DNA from: Streptomyces sp. SN-593
GTDB lineage: Bacteria; Actinomycetota; Actinomycetes; Streptomycetales; Streptomycetaceae
Direction: 5' to 3'
Length of the DNA stretch: 64,000 bases
NCBI RefSeq assembly: GCF_016756395.1
Contig: NZ_AP018365.1
Coordinates: 8,311,501-8,375,500 of the forward strand
Part shown: in pieces, positions 16,155-25,400 of the stretch
Numbering within the stretch: the stretch's first letter is position 1
Layout: each line of letters opens with the position of its first letter
The notes under the pieces: generated by a model
What the model was told of the DNA's origin: nothing
The model's database searches: none
Seen by the model: the letters and a program-made list of their open reading frames with translations, nothing else
Position numbers and translations under genes: made by a program

Positions 16155-17444
16155 TCAGGACACGCCCGGCCGGTCGAGGTCGTCGAGCATCCGCCGCTGG
16201 TGCCGGTGGCCGACCGTCTCGTACCCGACGACGGTGACGAACGGCGCGAGCATCACCACCAGCAGGCACAGCGACAGTCCGGCGCCGGCCGCCGCCAGCA
16301 GCACCGCGGCGGCCAGGACCACCATCGTCAGGGCGATCAGCAGCAGGTGGAAGCGGTCGCGGGAGGACAGCAGCAGGGTGTGCAGCAGGTAGATCACCAG
16401 CACGTACAGCCCGACCGGGAGCGCCAGCGCCAGCACCACCGAGGTCCGGCCCAGCTCCGCGTGGTGCTCCAGGTACAGGCCGGCGACGTGCAGCCCGGCG
16501 CCCGCGCCGGCGATCCCGACGAAGGCCGGGATGTGCCCGTACCCGAAGAGGTAGCCGCGGCTGCGGCGGCGCGCGAGGATCTCGCCGAAGGGCGTGGTGA
16601 AGTAGATCCACCACATGCCGAAGGTCAGGCCGATGCCGGCCACCACGACCGCCACCGCGGTGCCGGTCCAGTGCGTGCCGTCCGCGCCGCCCAGCAGGCC
16701 GCCCGAGGACGCCACGGTGCCGACGACGCCCTCCCCGAGCGTGATGATCGCGAACAGGCTGTACCGCTCCGCGACGTGGTGCGGGTGCCACGGCGTGCCC
16801 CCCGCGCCGCCCTGGCCGAGCACCGGCAGCATCAGCTCCAGCGCCGCGAGCACCACGAAGGCCACGAGGACCACCGTGCGCGGCAGAGGGGCGAAGCCGA
16901 TCACGGTCCAGGCCGCCTGGGCGATCACCGTCCACCGGATCATGGCCATGCCGACGTCGTGGAAGGACGGCGAGTCCCGGGCCGCGCGCCACCACTGGAG
17001 CACCATGGCGACGCGCATCACCACGTAACCGGCGACGATCGCGCGCAGTTCGAGGCGGCCGCCGTCCTCCACGGAGTGGAACATCGCCGGCAGGCCCAGC
17101 GCGAACACCACCACGCCGATCATCTGCACCATCGTCAGCAGGCGGTAGAGCCAGTCGTCCGTCCCGAACGCGGACGCGAACCAGCTGAAGCTGATCCACG
17201 CGATGCTGATCGAGACCATCGCCAGCAGGAACGCGCCGACGGCCCGCCCCGTGTGCCCGGCGGCGAGCATCTCGGCGAACTGCGAGGCCGCGGTGCCGAC
17301 GGCGACGACGAAGGTCAGGTCGAGCAGGAGCTCCAGCGGGGTGGAGACCCGCCCGCGCTCCTCGGGGTCGCGGCCGGACATCGGGACCCGCTGGTGCGCC
17401 ACCCTGCCGGTTCCGGGCGTGCTGCCGGGTTCTGAGACGGTCAT
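16155..17444 (-). CDS. ltrA: LtrA-family (low temperature requirement A) membrane protein
   Basis: 429 residues from ATG 17444 (an ATG three codons upstream is equally possible; neither has a strong ribosome site). The N-terminal GRVSTPLELLLDLTFVVAVG and the central HHVAERYSLFAIITLGEGVVG with its acidic residue are hallmarks of LtrA proteins, which have about 12 membrane helices. LtrA was first linked to growth of Listeria at low temperature; the biochemical role is unknown. Transcribed alone, toward the transporter gene. Confidence 0.88.
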   Translation of the reverse strand: MTVSEPGSTPGTGRVAHQRVPMSGRDPEERGRVSTPLELLLDLTFVVAVGTAASQFAEMLAAGHTGRAVGAFLLAMVSISIAWISFSWFASAFGTDDWLYRLLTMVQMIGVVVFALGLPAMFHSVEDGGRLELRAIVAGYVVMRVAMVLQWWRAARDSPSFHDVGMAMIRWTVIAQAAWTVIGFAPLPRTVVLVAFVVLAALELMLPVLGQGGAGGTPWHPHHVAERYSLFAIITLGEGVVGTVASSGGLLGGADGTHWTGTAVAVVVAGIGLTFGMWWIYFTTPFGEILARRRSRGYLFGYGHIPAFVGIAGAGAGLHVAGLYLEHHAELGRTSVVLALALPVGLYVLVIYLLHTLLLSSRDRFHLLLIALTMVVLAAAVLLAAAGAGLSLCLLVVMLAPFVTVVGYETVGHRHQRRMLDDLDRPGVS

Positions 17445-17556
17445 GCCCAGCATGATGCCGGACCCGGCCCCGCTTCCCACGTCAGGCCGTGACCCGGCGG
17501 CCGGCCGCGCGGGGGTCCGGGGCCGGCCCCCGCGCGCGGTCAGTCCTCGCCCGCGC

Positions 17557-18045
17557 TCATCCCTCGCCCGCGGGCGGACCGGACCGGGCCGCGTCCGCCG
17601 CGAGGAGCCGGCCGAGCAACTCCGCGAGGTGGGCCAGGTCCTCGGCCGGCAGGTCGGCCACGGCCGCGGGCGGCCGCAGCAGGACGGCGTCGGTGGTGGC
17701 GATCGCCTGGTGCCCGGCCTGGGTGAGCGTGACGAGCTTGCGGCGCCGGTCGTCGGGGTGCGGACGGCGCTCGACGAGGCCGTGCTCCTCCAACTTGTCC
17801 ACGATCAGGGTCGCGTAGGGGGCGTCGACCCCGTTGGCCTCGGCGATCTCGCGCAGGGTGCGCGGGCCCCCGCGGAGCTGGAAGAGGACCTTGCCGCGGC
17901 CCCCGCCGAGGCGGAAGCCGAGCGTCTCGGCGAGTTCGCCGTGCCGGTTGTGGGCCTCGACGAAGTGCCGCATGAGGGCCCAGACCTGCCGGACGGGATC
18001 GCCCTCCGGCGTCGGCGCGGGACCCGGTCCCGGTGAGCCTGCCAT
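17557..18045 (-). CDS. MarR-family transcriptional regulator
   Basis: 162 residues from ATG 18045. A winged helix-turn-helix (TLREIAEANGVDAPYATLIVD) is followed by the wing with the diagnostic HPDDRRRKLVTLT motif. Flanking helices at both ends form the dimer interface. It is the second gene of a minus-strand operon behind the SDR gene, 79 bases after it. The operator-like repeats in the SDR promoter (18875-18917) suggest it represses its own operon and responds to a small phenolic or related ligand, as is usual for the family. Confidence 0.9.
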   Translation of the reverse strand: MAGSPGPGPAPTPEGDPVRQVWALMRHFVEAHNRHGELAETLGFRLGGGRGKVLFQLRGGPRTLREIAEANGVDAPYATLIVDKLEEHGLVERRPHPDDRRRKLVTLTQAGHQAIATTDAVLLRPPAAVADLPAEDLAHLAELLGRLLAADAARSGPPAGEG

Positions 18046-18124
18046 CGGTGGCCTCCCCGCGCTCAGGATCGCGGCGGCCGGGGCCGCCCCGCCGCCGGAC
18101 GGCCGGCCCGCGGCCGCGTCGCGC

Positions 18125-18889
18125 TCACCACGCCACCGTCCTGCCGAGGTAGTCGACGTAGTGCAGGCCGGGCGCGCCGTGCAGGGAGTCGAGCGTCTTG
18201 ACCACGTTGGGGATGCTCTCGTCCACGCTCAGCAGGCCGTTCGGCCCGCCGACCCCGACGCGCACCCAGCCGGGGGCCATGAGCACGAGGGTCCGGGCCT
18301 CGCCGGCGTGCCGCGCCGCGTAGCTGCGCATGAAGGTGTTGAGCGCGGCCTTGCTGCCGCGGTACACCTCGTGGCCGCCGCGCTCGTTGTTGGCCACGCT
18401 GCCCTGGCCGGAGGACATCACGCCGATGGTGCCCGCGGGTTCGACCAGGTCCTGGAGCGCCTCGACGGTCCGCAGCGGGCCCAGCGCGTTGGTGACCATG
18501 ACCCGGTTGAACTCGTCGGTCGAGGTCTCGGCGACCGTTCCCTCCGGCTGGTTGGTGACGCCGGCGTTCACGAAGAGCACGTCGAACCGGCGGTCGGCGA
18601 GCCGCTCGCGCAGGGCCGCGATCCGGGCGGGCTCGGTGATGTCCACGGTCTCGATCTCCAGGAGCCCCGCGGCCTCCTCGGCGAGGTCGTGCAGTTCGGT
18701 GCGCTCCGGGCCGCGCACGGTCGCCACGACCTGCCGGCCGTCGGCGACCCACTCCCGGGCCAGGGCGAGGCCGAGGCCCCGGGAGGCGCCGATCAGCAGG
18801 ATCCGCTCGCCGGGGTGCGAGGACCGCTCGGAGCGGGGGCCGGTGGAGGTCCCGGGCGTGGCCGGGGTGCAGTTATTAGTTGTAGTCAT
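18125..18889 (-). CDS. Short-chain dehydrogenase/reductase
   Basis: 254 residues from ATG 18889. After a Thr/Ser-rich leader the NAD(P) site is ILLIGASRGLGLALAREW (residues about 28-45). NAG is present in FVNAGVTNQ, and the catalytic Ser and Tyr-x-x-x-Lys are in MSSGQGS and YRGSKAAL. No membrane segment; cytoplasmic. There is no Shine-Dalgarno sequence before this ATG; a promoter positioned so that the start codon is the first base explains this (leaderless mRNA). A TTG 12 codons upstream coincides with the -35 and is rejected. First gene of an operon with the MarR regulator; substrate unknown. Confidence 0.88.
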   Translation of the reverse strand: MTTTNNCTPATPGTSTGPRSERSSHPGERILLIGASRGLGLALAREWVADGRQVVATVRGPERTELHDLAEEAAGLLEIETVDITEPARIAALRERLADRRFDVLFVNAGVTNQPEGTVAETSTDEFNRVMVTNALGPLRTVEALQDLVEPAGTIGVMSSGQGSVANNERGGHEVYRGSKAALNTFMRSYAARHAGEARTLVLMAPGWVRVGVGGPNGLLSVDESIPNVVKTLDSLHGAPGLHYVDYLGRTVAW

Positions 18890-18925
18890 AGCAACTATTG
18901 TGTGACCTATAACTAATGGCGTCAA
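18875..18925 (-). promoter_or_regulatory. Leaderless promoter overlaid by MarR-type operator repeats
   Basis: On the minus strand TTGACG (18925-18920), a 17-base spacer, CACAAT (18902-18897) and 7 bases lead to the ATG at 18889, so transcription should begin at or next to the start codon. The same stretch contains TAGTTG/CAACTA (18877-18882 with 18892-18897) and ATTAGTT/AACTAAT (18875-18881 with 18911-18917). AT-rich TAGTTG palindromes are typical MarR operators. Confidence 0.7.
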
Positions 18926-18930
18926 GCGTG

Positions 18931-18965
18931 GAGGCCCGTCCCGGGGGCGCCCCGGGACGGGCCTC
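18931..18965 (-). terminator. Terminator after the S1 protease gene
   Basis: A perfect 16-bp stem (18931-18946 with 18950-18965), loop GCG, lies 39 bases beyond the protease stop and just before the SDR promoter, separating the two units. Confidence 0.8.
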
Positions 18966-19004
18966 GGTGGTGCGGGTGCGCGGACCGGCCGGGTCCGCGG
19001 CGGG

Positions 19005-20171
19005 TCAGCTGGTCTGGAGCGTCAGACCGTAGTGGGACAGGATCGGGTTGACCGGCTGGAACCAGGTCTCGCCGCCGGAGGTGCAGTCGCCGTAGCCGCC
19101 GGAGGTCACGCCCTGGGCCTGGTCGCCGCTGATGAACGAGCCGCCGGAGTCGCCGGGCTCGGCGCACACGTTGGTCTCGGTGAGTCCGTAGACGCTGCCC
19201 GCGCTGTAGTTGACGGTCTCGTTGGTGCTTAGGACCGTGCCGCAGTGCCAGTGCGTGGTGGAACCCGAGCGGCACACCGAGGAGCCGACCGGCGCCACCG
19301 CCGAGCCGTGCACCAGGACGTCGGAGACGGTGCCCCAGCCGAGGACCACGTTCACCGTCCACCAGCCGCTGCCGACGTTGACCCAGGAGTAGTCGTTGCC
19401 CGGGAAGGTCCCGGCCTGGAAGTTGCCGACGTAGGAGCCGTCCCAGCCGTAGACGGCCGCGCCCTGCTGCGAGCAGTGGCCCGCGGTCACGAACCCGCCG
19501 ATCACCGAGAACCCGATCGAGCAGCGGATGCCGTGGCTGGTGTACGGGTCACCGCCGACGGTGCCCGCTGACAGCGTTGTCGGAGCCGCGGCGGTCGTCG
19601 TCCGCACCACGACCGCGCCCTTGGCGGCGCCCTGCTCGGCCTTGGCGACGAAGGCGCGCACCGCCGCGTCGTCCGCCCGGTCGGCCCGCACGTCGAGGAC
19701 CACCTGGTTGGACTGGAGGTCCACGCCCCAACTGCTCACCCCGGCCGGGGCCTTCTGCTTCCTCGCCAGCGCGTCGACGGCCGACTTCGCCGCGTCGAGC
19801 TGGCTCGCGGTACGGCCGACCAGCCGGGCGGTCGCACCGGTCCTCGTCACCGCCGAGGCCGCGTGCGCGTCGGTGACGCCCACCACGAGCTTGCCGCTGC
19901 CCTGGTCGAACCACGAGCCGCCGTACGAACTCCCCGCGGCCTTGCGGGCCTTCGGGGTGAGCGTGGTGGCCGCGGCCTGCTGCCGCAGCCGCTGGTGGGC
20001 CTGGGGCGGGGTGAGGCCGAGGTCGTGGACCATCGCCGACACCACGGCGTCGGAGGCGTCCGCGCCGGCGGACGCGGGGGCGGCGTCCGCCGACATGGCG
20101 CCGGCCCCGGTGAGGGCGGTCGCGACGAGCGCGGCGGAAAGACACGCGATCATGCCGATTCTGCGTTTCAT
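19005..20171 (-). CDS. Secreted S1-family serine protease (streptogrisin/alpha-lytic type) with pro-domain
   Basis: 388 residues from ATG 20171. Signal peptide at about 1-31, then a pro-domain (about 32-200) of the alpha-lytic protease type that folds the enzyme and is removed, then a mature domain of about 187 residues. Catalytic triad: His232 (VTAGHC), Asp260 (GNDYSWVN) and Ser342 (EPGDSGGS). Cysteines (RCSIGF/GHC, SVCR/HCG, NVCAEPG/GDC) can form the three usual disulphides. It degrades proteins outside the cell. It is transcribed alone, with a perfect palindrome in its leader and a strong hairpin after it. Confidence 0.93.
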   Translation of the reverse strand: MKRRIGMIACLSAALVATALTGAGAMSADAAPASAGADASDAVVSAMVHDLGLTPPQAHQRLRQQAAATTLTPKARKAAGSSYGGSWFDQGSGKLVVGVTDAHAASAVTRTGATARLVGRTASQLDAAKSAVDALARKQKAPAGVSSWGVDLQSNQVVLDVRADRADDAAVRAFVAKAEQGAAKGAVVVRTTTAAAPTTLSAGTVGGDPYTSHGIRCSIGFSVIGGFVTAGHCSQQGAAVYGWDGSYVGNFQAGTFPGNDYSWVNVGSGWWTVNVVLGWGTVSDVLVHGSAVAPVGSSVCRSGSTTHWHCGTVLSTNETVNYSAGSVYGLTETNVCAEPGDSGGSFISGDQAQGVTSGGYGDCTSGGETWFQPVNPILSHYGLTLQTS

Positions 20172-20211
20172 GACACTTCTTCTTCCGTCCGGGGGGAGTG
20201 AGACCGAAGGA

Positions 20212-20233
20212 CGCGAGAGAGCGCTCTCTCGCG
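20212..20233. promoter_or_regulatory. Perfect 22-bp palindrome upstream of the S1 protease
   Basis: The two 11-base halves (CGCGAGAGAGC and GCTCTCTCGCG) are exact reverse complements with no spacer. It lies 41-62 bases before the protease start and downstream of an AT-rich stretch (20245-20290) that probably holds the promoter. The central GAGCGCTC resembles LacI-family operators, so a repressor site is likely; a leader hairpin is the alternative. Confidence 0.6.
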
Positions 20234-20320
20234 GAGGTGCGGAGTCATCGTAGGACCAAAAGAATGCCATGTACAGGTCAAAAGTTGGTGGAGTCGATGC
20301 GCGGTGTCCGAGGGGCGGAC

Positions 20321-20360
20321 GGGCGCCCGGTTCCGGCCGGTGGGTCGGAACCAGGCGCCC
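20321..20360 (-). terminator. Terminator after the SGNH hydrolase gene
   Basis: Arms 20321-20334 and 20347-20360 pair at 13 of 14 positions around a 12-base loop, 23 bases beyond the stop codon. Confidence 0.65.
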
Positions 20361-20382
20361 GGGCGCGGGTCGGCGCGCCCGC

Positions 20383-22170
20383 TCAGAGCGTGGCGAGGTC
20401 GATGGCGTCGGCCATCGCCCGGTACCCGGCTCCGTTGGGGTGCAGGTGGTCGCCGGAGTCGTACTGCGGGAGCATCGCCTCCGGGTCGGCCGGGTCGCGC
20501 ACGGCCGCGTCGAAGTCGACCCAGGCGTCGAAGGCGCCGCCGTTGTCGCGGATGAAGGAGTTGATCCGGTCGCGCGCCGCGGCCCGCGCGGGGTCGGTGC
20601 AGCCGCAGCCCCCCGCCGGGGTGAGGGTGCCGACCACGACGCGGAGCCCGTAGGCGTGGGCGGTGGCGGCGATCTGCTCCAGCCCGGCGATCACGTCGTC
20701 CGCCGAGGCGTCGGAGTCGACGTCGTTGATGCCCTCCAGGACGACCACGGTGCGCACGCCGGCCTGGGCGAAGACGTCGCGGTCCAGCCGGGCGGTGGCC
20801 TTGACGCCCGCGGTGCCGGTGTTCGGCAGGCCGTTGAACGCGTCGGTGAGCACCCGGTTGCCGCTGATCCCCTCGTCCGCGACGGCCGGCGCGGTGGGGC
20901 CGTCCTTCGCGAGCAGCCGCTGCGCGAGGTAGTTCGGCCAGCGCTGGTTGCCGTTCACCGTGGACGCGTAGCCGTCGGTGATCGAGTCGCCGAGGGCGAC
21001 GACGGTGCTGTGCGAGGGGCCGGTGACCTCGATGCCCGACAGCACCGTCCAGAAGCCGAAGAGGTTGTTCACGGGGAAGTCGGCGCCGTCGGCGGCGTGG
21101 TCGGTGCCGCCGTCGGCGGTGGAGTACATGTCCTGGAGGCCCTGGCTGTGCATCGGGGCGAACTGGACGGTGCCCGGCAGATAGACGCTGACCAGCAGGT
21201 CGCTGTCCGCGGGCACGGAGAAGGGCAGCGGATCGCTGTACGCCTGCCCGCCGGCGGGCATGGTGGCCTGCCGTTTCCCGCCGAAGGTGAGCGTGACGGG
21301 CGCGGCGGCCGGCACCGCTCCGGACGCGCGCACCGCGATGGTGGCGTGGCCCACCGTCAGCGGGGCGGGCCCGAAGGAGTTGTCGAGCCTGATCCGCACC
21401 CGGTTGCCGCCCACGCTGGTGTGCTCCACCATCCGCAGCGTGCGGTCGGTCCACACGTACGGTGCCAGGCCGTCGTCGACCGCGGTGGACCAGGTGGCGG
21501 TCCACCCGGCCGGCTCCGGGCGCAGGCCGAGGGCGAACACGTGGAGTTCGGGCGCCGGGCCGCCGCCCGTCCCGGTGACCGTCGGGAGCGTCACCGAGGC
21601 CGGCCGCCGGCGCGCGTCCAGCGGTACGGACACCGCGTACAGCTTGACGTCGAGCGCCGTCGGGCCCGCGGGGGTGTCGCGGCGGGCGGTGCGCACCGCC
21701 AGCTCGTCGCTCGGCCCGCTGTACCAGTCGGGCGCGGTGAGCCGGTAGCTCTGGCTGCTGCCGTCGGTATAGGTGACCGTGCCGGACCCGGCGGCGTCGG
21801 CGCCGGTGCCGGTGACCAGGAACGTCAACGCCGAGCCGGAGCCGTGCAGCGCGATCCGCTGGCCGTCGGCGATGACGTTGTCCGGCTGTCCGGGGGTGGC
21901 CCGGGGCATCGTGAGCCGGGTTCCGTCGACCGTGACCGCGGCACCGGGGCCCCAGCCCGCGGCCGCCAGGTCCTCGGCGACGAAGCTGTTGCCCAGGCCG
22001 TCGAGGTCGGCCGCGGTGGGCACGGCGGCCGTGCTGATGCCGGCGTTGTCGTACGCGGCGGCGAGGTTCGCGTCGGGCGGGGCGGGCGGGCCGGCCGCGG
22101 CTGCCGGGGGCGCCATGACGGCGACCAGTGCGGCGGCGGGGAGGACGACAGCGGACAGGATCCTTTTCAA
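20383..22170 (-). CDS. Secreted SGNH/GDSL hydrolase with N-terminal beta-rich module
   Basis: 595 residues. TTG 22170 is chosen: AGGAG lies 6 bases upstream, and it begins a good signal peptide (LKRILSAVVLPAAALVAVMA). Residues about 34-211 are a beta-rich module that recurs at the C-terminus of the neighbouring GH3 enzyme. A second beta region follows (about 215-380). The SGNH esterase domain has GDSITDG (Ser at about 395), GNR, GINDVDSD and DHLHPNGAGY (Asp/His near 571). Likely an extracellular esterase acting on a polysaccharide or its acyl groups. It is 314 bases downstream of the GH3 gene on the same strand and may be co-expressed. Confidence 0.9.
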   Translation of the reverse strand: MKRILSAVVLPAAALVAVMAPPAAAAGPPAPPDANLAAAYDNAGISTAAVPTAADLDGLGNSFVAEDLAAAGWGPGAAVTVDGTRLTMPRATPGQPDNVIADGQRIALHGSGSALTFLVTGTGADAAGSGTVTYTDGSSQSYRLTAPDWYSGPSDELAVRTARRDTPAGPTALDVKLYAVSVPLDARRRPASVTLPTVTGTGGGPAPELHVFALGLRPEPAGWTATWSTAVDDGLAPYVWTDRTLRMVEHTSVGGNRVRIRLDNSFGPAPLTVGHATIAVRASGAVPAAAPVTLTFGGKRQATMPAGGQAYSDPLPFSVPADSDLLVSVYLPGTVQFAPMHSQGLQDMYSTADGGTDHAADGADFPVNNLFGFWTVLSGIEVTGPSHSTVVALGDSITDGYASTVNGNQRWPNYLAQRLLAKDGPTAPAVADEGISGNRVLTDAFNGLPNTGTAGVKATARLDRDVFAQAGVRTVVVLEGINDVDSDASADDVIAGLEQIAATAHAYGLRVVVGTLTPAGGCGCTDPARAAARDRINSFIRDNGGAFDAWVDFDAAVRDPADPEAMLPQYDSGDHLHPNGAGYRAMADAIDLATL

Positions 22171-22484
22171 CTCACGCTCCTGACGGGTGTTCCGGTGGGG
22201 GCCGAGGTGCGAGGAGGTGCGGTTCGGAGGGGTGGGGGGAGGAGGCGGGCGGGCCGCGCCCGCCGGGGTCTCGGGCCGACGGGCGGATCCGGGCTGACGG
22301 GCGGATCCGGGCCGCCGGCTGCGCCCGGCCCGCCCGAGGGACGGGGCCTTCCGGCGGCCGGAGAGGCCGGGCACTGAACAGGCTCGGGCAGCCCGAGGCG
22401 TTGCGGCGCCCGACGCGCCCGGGCCGCCCGGCGAACCGGGCCGATGGACGCGTCAGGACCCCCGGCGGGCCCGGTGCGCCCGGC
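22171..22484 (-). other. Intergenic region with direct repeats and a G-quadruplex motif
   Basis: Two 18-base copies of GACGGGCGGATCCGGGCY stand in tandem (22278-22295 and 22296-22313). A G-quadruplex motif (GGGG, T, GGGGGG, AGGAGGC, GGG, C, GGG) is at 22229-22253. No gene is supported. The promoter of the SGNH gene may be here, but I see no clear -35/-10. Confidence 0.45.
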
Positions 22485-25400
22485 TCACTCGACGGCGATG
22501 TCGAAGACGTGCAGCCGGGTGCCGGCCTGGTCGCCGGCGGCGGTCGAGGGCAGCGTGACGTAGGCGAGGGTCTTCCCGGCGGCCAGCGGGACCTTCGTCG
22601 CGTAGACGCTGACCTCGGTGGCGGCCGGGTAGCCGCTGCCCGCGGGCCGGTTCCAGGACGGTGCGGTGGCGACCAGGTCGTCGCCGGGCAGCGGGGAGCT
22701 CGGCGTCCAGTTGGTGAGGGTGAGGGTGTACGGCGCAGTGCTGCCGTCGGTGTAGGTGAGGGTGCCGGTGCCCGAGCCGCTGCCGTTGTTCGCCGAGCCG
22801 AGGAACCACAGCTGCGCACCGCTGCCGCCCACCGCGATGTTCTGTCCGGCGGCGACCACGTTGTCCGGGCTGCCCGGGGCGGCCGACGGCCAGCTGAGGA
22901 CCGGCGGGTCCTGCGGGACGGTCTGGCCCGGCACCAGGCCGACCCCGGCTAGCGCCTGGGCGGAGTAGCTGTAGCCCGAGCCGTCGAAGTCGGCGGACTG
23001 CGGCGCGGAGTCGTCGCTGACCGCGGTGTTGTCGTACGCCGCCGCGAGCGATCCGAACAGCAGCGGCAGGTCGAGGGAGCCGCCCTGGAGCGGGAGGTCC
23101 CCGTCCGAGGTGTGCACCGTGCCGGTCAGGTCGATCGCCGCCGACCTCGCGCCGTTCCCGACGGCGACGGTCAGCGGCTCGGTGGCCGACGCGCCCGGCG
23201 CGAGCACCACCGTGGCCGTGGCGGGGGTGACGTCCACCCCGTCCGGCGGGTCGGCCCCGACGTCCACCGACACCCGGCGGTCACCGGTGTTGTGGAGCGT
23301 GAGCACGGCCGGGTAACTGCTCCCGGTCCGCGCGAGCTTCGCGGTGGAGGTGAGCGTCGCCGACACCAGGGGGCCGACCGTGACCTGGAGCCCGCCGTCC
23401 GTGCGGTAGCCGCCGTCGGCGGACGCCGAGGCGGTCAGCCGCCACAGCCGGTCCTGCGCGCCGGCCGGCGGCGTCACCAGCCACGACGTGCTCAGGCGGG
23501 TGCCGGGCCGCACGCTGCGGAACTGCGCGGCCGTCCGCGGCACGGCCGTCCACCCGGCCGGCACGCCGAGGCCGAGCCGGACGTGGTCGAGGGTCTGGTC
23601 GCCCCCGGCGGTGAGCGTGGTGGTCACCACGTTGCCGTGGGCGGGGTCGAGCGTGGCGGGGGCGTGCGCGGAGACCGCGCGGGTGCCGGTGGAGCGGCGC
23701 AGCGTGTAGTGGCCGGTCAGCGGCAGGTCGCGCGAGGAGTCGCCGACCGACAGCCGGTAGGTGCCCGGGTCGGTCTTCCAGGCGCCGGTCGCGTCGTCCC
23801 AGATCCGCAGGTCGGACGGGGAGAGGCTGAAGGTCACCCGCTGGGACTGGCCCGGGCGCAGGGTGACGCGCTGGAAGCCCTTGAGCTGCTCGGGCGGTTC
23901 ACCGGACGTCGCCGGGTCCCCGACGTAGAGCTGGGCGACCTCGGAGCCGGTCCGGGTGCCGGTGTTGCGCACTGTGGCCGAGACGCGGACCGGACCGGCC
24001 GCCTCGGCCGTCCCCGGCGAGACGCTCAGGCCGCTGAAGGAGAACGTCGAGTAACTCAGGCCGAATCCGAAGGGGAAGAGCGGTGTCAGGTGGTGGGCGT
24101 CGTACCAGCGGTAGCCGACGTCCAGGCCCTCGCTGTAGTGGTAGTCGGTGGTGTTGGTCGCCACGTCCACGGTGCCGGGGTAGCGGGCGGGGTCGGCGGT
24201 GGGCAGTTGGGACATGCTGGCCGGCCAGGTCTGCGGGAGCTTGCCGGACGGGTTGACGTCGCCGAACAGCACGGACGCCAGCGCGGTGCCGTTCTGCTGC
24301 CCGCCGTACCAGGACTCCAGCACCCCGTCGACCGAGTCCAGCCACGGCATGAGCACCGGGGCGCCGGTGTCCAGGACGACGACGGTGTGCGGGTTCGCGG
24401 CGGCCACCGCCTCGACCAGGTCGTCCTGCGCGCCGGGCAGCGTGAGGTTCTGCCGGTCCCCGTCCTCGCTCTCGTCGTCGCTGACCACGACGACCGCGAC
24501 GCTGTCCTGTCGGGCGGCGGCCGCCGCGGCGGCGATCGCGGCGGTGTCCGGGACCTGCCAGCCGAGCGTGACGGAGCCGTTGGACGGCGGGCTGGTGGGC
24601 GTCCCCGCCACGGGGCCGCTCGGGCCGTTGACCGGCTGGTAGTTCTCCACTGTGATCGGCGTCCTCTCCCCGCCCACGAGGTGGACCGCGGAGACGCCGG
24701 GGCCGTACTGCGCCCAGTCCTGGAAGACCGGCCGGCCGCCGAGGCTCATCCTGACCCCGCCGGTGTCGGCCATCGAGAAGGTGTAGGTCCCGGTGACCGG
24801 TGCGGTCAGGTAGCCGGTCCACCGCACCGAGAAGCCGGCCGGGTTGACGCCGGGCCCCGGCGCGGAGGTGTAGTGGTCGTCGATGTCCGGCTCGACGCGG
24901 GTGAGCGCGGGCGTGCCGGACAGGTCGAGGTTGTTGTAGTAGCTGGCGGTCAGGCCCTGCTCGCCGCCGGCGGTGGTGAAGCGCGCCGAGGGGACGGTCG
25001 GCAGCTTGTCGGTCACCCCCGGGACGCGCACCCCGGAGCGCTCCAGGGCGGTCTGCCCGCCGGCGCCGTCGGCGGTGTACGCGTCCAGTTCGGCGATCGA
25101 CCACCAGCTGCTCGCCGATCCGGTCTGCACCACCTTGACGTACCGCGCCTGGCGGGCGGCGAAGGCCGCGGTGACGACCTGGCCGGTGCCGGTGCCCTCG
25201 GCGACGGGGGAACCCCAGTCCTTGCCGTCGGAGGACAGGTAGACCTGGTACCCGCGGGCGTAGTCGGTCGCGTTGCCCGCGTCCATCGTGATCCGGTCTA
25301 TCGGGTGCGAGCCTCCGGTGTCGGCGGTGACCCACTGGCCGTCGGCCATCGGCTGCCCACTGGACCAGCGGGTGCCGAGGTCGCCGTCGAACATGTTGTC

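Noticed and set aside
18890..18925. TTG 18925 as the start of the SDR gene
   Set aside because: It coincides with the -35 hexamer and would place operator sequence inside the coding region; it also has no ribosome site.
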